Assembly (NCBI GenBank): GCA_964508915.1
Contig: CAZDVK010000012.1
Span: 1-50,389 of the forward strand
Direction: 5' to 3'
DNA from: CAZDVK01 sp964508915
GTDB taxonomy: Bacteria; Pseudomonadota; Alphaproteobacteria; Paracaedibacterales; CAIULA01
DNA length: 50,389 nt
Below, piece by piece: positions 45,716 to 50,389 of this stretch. Made by a program: the position numbers and the translations under genes. The notes under the pieces were generated by a model that saw nothing but the letters and a program-made list of their open reading frames with translations, was not told where the DNA came from and did no database searches. Position 1 is the stretch's first letter. Every line of letters starts with the position of its first letter.

Positions 45716-46402
45716 TTGGGTACTATCAAATTTATTTTTGTTTTTATAATTTTATGCTCTGTCTCTTTGGCATCATCTACATCTGCCAGACACCCAAGTT
45801 ATTTAGAAAGGCGGGAAATTGAAGAAGTTATTCGCTTACATAGTGAATGGAAAAGAACAGAAGGGTATGTTGGGTTAACATTCAATAACGATGAAGATCT
45901 TAGAAAAACCCTCACGTCACATCAAAAAAGGTACGATCAAGAGAACCGATGGAAAGATATTACTGTAAAAAATGAATGCGGATCAATTGTTGGATACGCC
46001 ATATTTACAAGCGCCTACAAAAAGTCAAAAGTCGTTGGATTGTGGCCCGTTATTGGCACTGTTATGGACAGGCTTTCAATCCCAGAGGGATATGGTTTTA
46101 TACATTTCTCTGCCGAGTTTTTACCAGATTTTTTTGACGAACCTGATCTTGCCAGCTTAACAAAAATCTATAGAAAGTTGACAGATTACGCCAGAAGACT
46201 TGTTCAAGAAAAAGCCATTTTGCCAGAATCCCCCGGTGGTGCATCTTTATTTCCTCATACGCTCCTTCTTCCTTATAACAAAAGAAGGGAAAAAGAAATT
46301 AGAATACTACAAGCGTTGGGCTATACCGTTCATGACGATTTAATTGTCAAAGGACGTGATTTTGAAAGTGTCATTCTTTCTTTGGATTTAGTTTCTCGAT
46401 AA
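45716..46402 (+). CDS. Exported protein of unknown function, weakly GNAT-like
   Basis: The 228-residue protein starts at TTG 45716, with GGA eight bases upstream and no in-frame ATG. It opens with a signal peptide (MGTIKFIFVFIILCSVSLAS, cleavage near LAS-S). The mature part has a strand-rich middle (ECGSIVGYAIFTSAYKKS) and a C-terminal RILQALGYTVHDDL that recall GNAT acetyltransferases, yet the acetyl-CoA Q/R-x-x-G-x-G/A motif is not clear. If exported, it would lack acetyl-CoA unless it reached a host cytoplasm. A cytosolic GNAT gene is convergent to it. Confidence 0.6.
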   Translation: MGTIKFIFVFIILCSVSLASSTSARHPSYLERREIEEVIRLHSEWKRTEGYVGLTFNNDEDLRKTLTSHQKRYDQENRWKDITVKNECGSIVGYAIFTSAYKKSKVVGLWPVIGTVMDRLSIPEGYGFIHFSAEFLPDFFDEPDLASLTKIYRKLTDYARRLVQEKAILPESPGGASLFPHTLLLPYNKRREKEIRILQALGYTVHDDLIVKGRDFESVILSLDLVSR

Positions 46403-46422
46403 AAGAATTCAGAAAAACCTTC

Positions 46423-46443
46423 ATCATCTATACAGAAGATGAT
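46423..46443. terminator. Small hairpin between convergent genes
   Basis: ATCATCT and AGATGAT form a 7-bp stem around 7 bases, and the GNAT stop codon falls inside it. Only a few T follow on the plus strand, so termination is tentative. Confidence 0.35.
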
Positions 46444-46850
46444 AACAACTTTTTCTTTAAAAACAAACAATGGCTTCCACGCACGTGGCCGTGACGTTCA
46501 AAATCCACAACATATCCTAGTTTTTCATAAAACCCACGTGCATTTTGAAAGCTCATGGTATTAACGGTTGCCATCGTACATCCACACTGCTGACCATACT
46601 CATGGACAGCATGCATAAGTTGCTGACCAAACCCTTTTTTTCTGTGGCTCTGATGAACCCATAGCTGATCTGTATAAATAACACCATAAACAACACTTCC
46701 ATTACATCCAGCAATAATATTGCCCTGGTCATCACGCATTAAAAAAGAAAATGGAAAAGCAGAACCAAATTCTTTTGTTTCGCTATTAATGTTTTCGGTA
46801 ATGAAATTAATATCAGACGTGCTTGGGTTATTTGTGAATTCAATATTCAT
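46428..46850 (-). CDS. GNAT-family N-acetyltransferase
   Basis: The 140-residue protein has a standard GNAT fold. The beta-strand MRDDQGNIIAGCNGSV is followed by the acetyl-CoA loop LWVHQSHRKKGFGQQLM (R-x-x-G-F-G type) and the C-terminal NARGFYEKLGYVVDFE. No signal peptide. The acceptor substrate cannot be read. Transcribed in the same direction as the membrane protein gene upstream of it, with a 33-base gap. Confidence 0.9.
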   Translation of the reverse strand: MNIEFTNNPSTSDINFITENINSETKEFGSAFPFSFLMRDDQGNIIAGCNGSVVYGVIYTDQLWVHQSHRKKGFGQQLMHAVHEYGQQCGCTMATVNTMSFQNARGFYEKLGYVVDFERHGHVRGSHCLFLKKKLLSSSV

Positions 46851-46883
46851 GATCGTAGAGCTTTATGCATGCTTAGGGCAAAA

Positions 46884-48614
46884 TCATTCTGATATTTGTT
46901 TTGAAATCTTTGAGCTGTTAGATTGCACAAAAGGGATACGCATTCTAGGGTCATTTATTTTCAAAAGTTTGAATCCTTCTTTATAGACCTTTTCTTCAAT
47001 GATTAGGCTATCAAATTCGTGCTGGATTTTTTCTTCTCCATGGTCTTTTATGACGACGTAAATGTCCGGATGTTTGTTTTTTAATTTTTCTTCCAAGAAC
47101 GTGCGCACATCTGCCAATTTTTCAATCTTGTATACGCGCTTCATAGAAAGTGCCAAAAGCTGTGGCGGTAGTCTTGGAATTTCCATAAATGAAGAAAAAA
47201 CAAGGGAATTATAGTCTGTCGTTTTTCGAATAACAGCAGCAACAGTTTGGTCATTTAAAGACGTACCAACCCAAATGGTAGTCTGCTTATTATTTTTTAA
47301 AAAAATCCCCCCCCATACTAAAAAAGTCAACTGAACAAAAACACCAAAAGGCTTTAAATATTTCATGTAAAGTTTTTGTGGGTTTTCTTGCCTATCAAGA
47401 AGCAATTTTATAAGGGTAGGAATAAAAATATAGGGAACAAGTGCAATGGGCACAAAAAATTTAAGTGCTGAAAAATCATGAACAACACTATGATTTCGGA
47501 ACATATACACCTGAAGCAAACATGGTAGTGTTAGCATTAAAGAACTGGCATGAATAGAAAAAACATCCTCTGAAAAAGAAAACCTAGAAGGTTTCAATAC
47601 ATTTTTTTTAAGTCCTACATAAAAAAAATAAAGAACAGGTACCCCAATGGAGACAAAAAATAACTTTGTAAATTTTGGTCCTAGTATATTCATCCAAAAA
47701 TCATGATTGAAATTTTTATAGTCACCTGCTCCTTCTGGGCTTATGCCACTTCTCAACATGAATCTTGAATACAAAGCATTGAATTGATCCGCTGAAAAAA
47801 TTTGCCATAGAAATAAAGAAATAGAAAGAATAATAGGCGTTAAAATGGGCGTCGCTTCTTTCTTAGCTTTTAAAAAAGTAAGTTCATTTTTCATAAATAA
47901 AAAAAGAACCCGTTTTAAGAAAACCGTTCCCGCCACAAAAACCATAAGCCAGTCTGTTAGGCACCCTAAAAAAATAATAACAGATTGCGCAATACTCATA
48001 AAACGCCGTGATCTGTGAGGTGAGTCATGTATAATTTCCAAAAGCACGGTCAGAACAAAGTAAATAATAACAGCTTGATCTGCAAAAAAAATGTTTTGGT
48101 GACATAGCATCGGCTTTGGAAGAATCAAATATGATACCCCAGCAAGAACAGAATACGCTGTTCTAAGAACAAGGTACTGACGGTTAAGGGTCACCCACGC
48201 AATGCTAGATAAAATTAAACTAATAGCTAAATGATGACATAAATTGAGCCCCATAAGTATGAACGGCGTCGGTTCTTTCCCGATAATAAGCGACAATACG
48301 TAAAGTTGTAGAGGCGCACCACAAGGATACGACACATAAGGACTTCGACTTAGTAGATCTGAAAATTCAATAGAAGCTGGGTCTTCCAGCATTAAAAACC
48401 TAAGATTGAAGATTCCCTCACGAAGCCAATTAGTTGCAAACACAATTGTCGAGCCACTTAACCACGAATGATCGTAAGCCAGCACTCCAAAAAAAGGGGA
48501 TCTTAGTTTTACTGTATAGGCAAAAAAAGACGAAATAATAAGAAAGATGACGAATAAACCAACTGGGTCCTTCCTAATTGACTTTTCTTGGAACCATCCG
48601 AAAATCTGCACCAT
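46884..48614 (-). CDS. Large multi-spanning membrane protein, possible GT-C glycosyltransferase
   Basis: The 576-residue product from ATG 48614 (AAGGGG upstream) has about ten to eleven membrane segments and a C-terminal soluble domain (about 455-576). The first outer loop contains FGVLAYDHSWLSG and SYPCGAPLQLY, an acidic motif as in GT-C enzymes that use lipid-linked sugars. I cannot name the family. Its start overlaps the upstream FAD oxidoreductase gene by 41 bases, so translation is coupled and a joint role in surface glycan assembly is likely but unproven. Confidence 0.65.
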   Translation of the reverse strand: MVQIFGWFQEKSIRKDPVGLFVIFLIISSFFAYTVKLRSPFFGVLAYDHSWLSGSTIVFATNWLREGIFNLRFLMLEDPASIEFSDLLSRSPYVSYPCGAPLQLYVLSLIIGKEPTPFILMGLNLCHHLAISLILSSIAWVTLNRQYLVLRTAYSVLAGVSYLILPKPMLCHQNIFFADQAVIIYFVLTVLLEIIHDSPHRSRRFMSIAQSVIIFLGCLTDWLMVFVAGTVFLKRVLFLFMKNELTFLKAKKEATPILTPIILSISLFLWQIFSADQFNALYSRFMLRSGISPEGAGDYKNFNHDFWMNILGPKFTKLFFVSIGVPVLYFFYVGLKKNVLKPSRFSFSEDVFSIHASSLMLTLPCLLQVYMFRNHSVVHDFSALKFFVPIALVPYIFIPTLIKLLLDRQENPQKLYMKYLKPFGVFVQLTFLVWGGIFLKNNKQTTIWVGTSLNDQTVAAVIRKTTDYNSLVFSSFMEIPRLPPQLLALSMKRVYKIEKLADVRTFLEEKLKNKHPDIYVVIKDHGEEKIQHEFDSLIIEEKVYKEGFKLLKINDPRMRIPFVQSNSSKISKQISE

Positions 48615-50052
48615 CATCGTGCGCCCCTTCTTCGTGATAGCTTGCATCTTGATTAACTTTCCATACATCATAAAGGTTATTATCATCCGCCAAAATGTTT
48701 TCAACAGTTAGCATGGCCGTCATCATGGCATGATCCTGATTGTTATATTTATGCATGCCGTTTCTGCCAACTACATAAAAATTTGGACAATTTTTTTCAA
48801 GGTCTTTTCGGATGACCCGAACATGATTCTGGTAAACATCATCATAGACAGGGTAGGCCTTTGGTTGTCTAACAACACATCCGTCAAGAACATCGCTTTT
48901 TTTAGCAATTCCCAGTTTTTCAATTTCTTGCTTTGCAAGCTCAAGTAAATCTGAATCCTTGGATGCCCACAACTCATCTCCCTCAAAGCAAAAATACTCC
49001 ATGCCGTAGCAAGAAAAAGAGGGGTCTGGAACTAACTCAGGGGACCAAGCTTTGAAATTTTGGATTCTTCCAACTTTAACAGAAGGGTCATGAATATAAA
49101 TCCAATTATCTGGAAGAGTTTCTTTTTCCTTAATAATCAATGACACAATAAGAAAGTCACGATATTTAAGTTGGTCTGCAGCTGACACAGATTCTAAAGG
49201 CGGACGAATGCTATGTATCATCTCTCGAAGTGGCGCAGAAGAAATAACGTGTGAGCCTTTTAAACTGTGCTCCCCCCCATTTTTGTTTTTATACGTAACT
49301 GTCCAAATATTTTTTTCTGAATCGTAATCCAACTGACTCGCAAGACATCCCATATGGATTTTTCCACCCATGTCTTGAATCTTCTTTCCAGCCGCATCCC
49401 ACATCATACCTGGCCCTTTTCTTGGGTACTTGTAACGATCAATTAGTGTCTTAATAATATCCTGGCTGTTTTTTGGTTTCTTTTTGGGAAAAATAGCATT
49501 CAAAATAGTTGTACCAAGGGACAACCCCTTAATACGTTGAGCAGCCCAATCTGCAGATATTTCCTGGCAACTCATACCCCATACTTTCTCGGTATAGGTT
49601 TTAAAAAAAATAGAAAATAACCGATGTCCAAAATTATTTGTAATCCAATCTTCAAAAGTCTTTGGGTTTTTCGTTGGAAACAATTTAGCTTTAAAATAAG
49701 AAAGGACACACAAAAATGACTCTATCGGGCCAAGCTTAAAGAATGCATCTAACGGTTTAATGGGGTACGCATAAAATTTATTTTTATAGTATATTCGCGT
49801 AAATCTGGGGCATTCGATAATGTCGTCCGGCAGTAACTCATCCCATAAATCATTAATTTCTTGGGATTTTGAAAAAAAACGATGCCCACCAATATCGAAT
49901 AAAAAACCTTTATATTTGAAAGTCTTTGAAATTCCGCCTAAGTATTCCTCATCTGCCTCCAGAATCTCAACAGCGATTCCTTGCTTAGATAACAAATATC
50001 CAGCGGTCAGTCCAGCCGGTCCGGCACCAATTATAATAACTTTTTTATCCAT
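48574..50052 (-). CDS. FAD-dependent oxidoreductase, UDP-galactopyranose mutase/protoporphyrinogen oxidase-like
   Basis: The 492-residue flavoprotein starts at ATG 50052. It has the FAD-binding IIGAGPAGLTAGYLLSKQG and LGGISKTFKYKGFLFDIGGH motifs at the N-terminus, and GRNGMHKYNNQDHAMMTAM at the C-terminus. That C-terminal motif is characteristic of the Glf-like amine-oxidase superfamily group that modifies nucleotide sugars or glycans. True Glf is shorter and differs in detail, so the substrate is open. The coupled downstream gene supports a glycan role. It lies 69 bases after the 5S rRNA, on the same strand. Confidence 0.8.
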   Translation of the reverse strand: MDKKVIIIGAGPAGLTAGYLLSKQGIAVEILEADEEYLGGISKTFKYKGFLFDIGGHRFFSKSQEINDLWDELLPDDIIECPRFTRIYYKNKFYAYPIKPLDAFFKLGPIESFLCVLSYFKAKLFPTKNPKTFEDWITNNFGHRLFSIFFKTYTEKVWGMSCQEISADWAAQRIKGLSLGTTILNAIFPKKKPKNSQDIIKTLIDRYKYPRKGPGMMWDAAGKKIQDMGGKIHMGCLASQLDYDSEKNIWTVTYKNKNGGEHSLKGSHVISSAPLREMIHSIRPPLESVSAADQLKYRDFLIVSLIIKEKETLPDNWIYIHDPSVKVGRIQNFKAWSPELVPDPSFSCYGMEYFCFEGDELWASKDSDLLELAKQEIEKLGIAKKSDVLDGCVVRQPKAYPVYDDVYQNHVRVIRKDLEKNCPNFYVVGRNGMHKYNNQDHAMMTAMLTVENILADDNNLYDVWKVNQDASYHEEGAHDDGADFRMVPRKVN

Positions 50053-50121
50053 GTCATTTTCTGCCACAATTAGATTAATTTTTTGGGTGTGTATTTTATT
50101 CAAGATATAGGGTCTGTGGTA

Positions 50122-50239
50122 GATTTGGCGGCGACCGACTTTCCCATGACTTAAGTCATAGTATCATAGGCGCGGAGGGGTTTCACGGCCGAGTTCGGGA
50201 TGGGATCGCGTGTTTCACCCTTGCTATAGCCACCAAATC
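50122..50239 (-). rRNA. rrf: 5S ribosomal RNA
   Basis: The minus strand gives a complete 118-base 5S rRNA. The ends GATTTGGTGGC and GCCGCCAAATC pair, and the conserved CCCATCCCGAACTCGG core is present. The 23S gene should lie beyond the right edge, since 5S is normally last in the operon. Confidence 0.93.
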
Positions 50240-50389
50240 GACCCCAGACCCTGTCTTTGCCCTCTCTTAGGTGAGAGGATTCAGGTTTTTGGGGTGAATG
50301 ATTGAGAGCAGAGTTTATGTTGTGACGCAGTTATATGCGTTTATTATGGGTGTTGATGAATATGGTTAAAAAATCAAGCCAATTGAGCG
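50240..50389 (-). other. Probable 23S-5S spacer
   Basis: Sequence upstream of 5S in the operon direction. It has no gene; a GAGAGG-type inverted repeat near 50259-50280 (CTCTCTTAGGTGAGAG) may help rRNA processing. The 23S end itself is not recognisable within the window. Confidence 0.5.

Overview
The window is chromosomal DNA of an AT-rich alphaproteobacterium. The markers are the C4 haem enzyme HemA, the hybrid kinase CckA, a DUF4167 protein, a bacterial Tim44-like protein next to an Smr protein, a K+-independent H+-pyrophosphatase, a class II ribonucleotide reductase and a lone gene-transfer-agent type terminase. Housekeeping genes alternate with exported proteins that I cannot assign to any family. 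That pattern fits a host-associated or intracellular lineage such as Holosporales/Paracaedibacter relatives; this placement is inference, since no rRNA long enough for phylogeny is present.

Layout. 1-6.9 kb: tRNA-Arg, hppA, a membrane-anchored HAD phosphatase and nrdJ, all on the minus strand; nrdJ sits behind a pair of NrdR-type boxes. 7-15.2 kb: accessory-rich stretch with five exported orphan proteins (7172, 9068, 12321, 13524, 14611) interrupted by a DUF4167 gene, hemA and xseA. Two of the orphans share a C-terminal domain and all three of the 12.3-15.2 kb group carry S-P-x-K/R motifs. 15.3-21.3 kb: aspS, then smr and tim44 (minus), another exported orphan, and lpdA. 21.5-25.4 kb: five-gene plus-strand operon with a polar amino-acid ABC transporter (binding lipoprotein, permease, ATPase), a coiled-coil/TPR envelope protein and a MetQ-like binding protein. 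25.4-29.6 kb: minus-strand run rsmB-folD-hslV-hslU, in which folD lacks a normal start codon. 29.7-35.1 kb: a PhaB-like reductase and a multi-spanning membrane protein (plus), then rmuC-DUF4139-lgt (minus). 35.4-42.1 kb: phzF-like gene, orphan terminase, an exported orphan, cckA and a DUF4143 ATPase. 42.5-46.4 kb: lolC/E-type permease, rnc, fabG, an AhpD-like protein and an exported orphan. 46.4-50.4 kb: GNAT acetyltransferase, a large membrane protein, a Glf-like FAD oxidoreductase, and the 5S rRNA with what looks like the 23S-5S spacer at the right edge.

No insertion sequence, CRISPR array or complete prophage is visible. The most unusual content is the set of exported, low-complexity proteins at 12.3-15.2 kb, which I read as candidate host-directed effectors. 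Several well-formed palindromes lie beside lpdA, the DUF4143 ATPase gene and the 18555-19877 gene.
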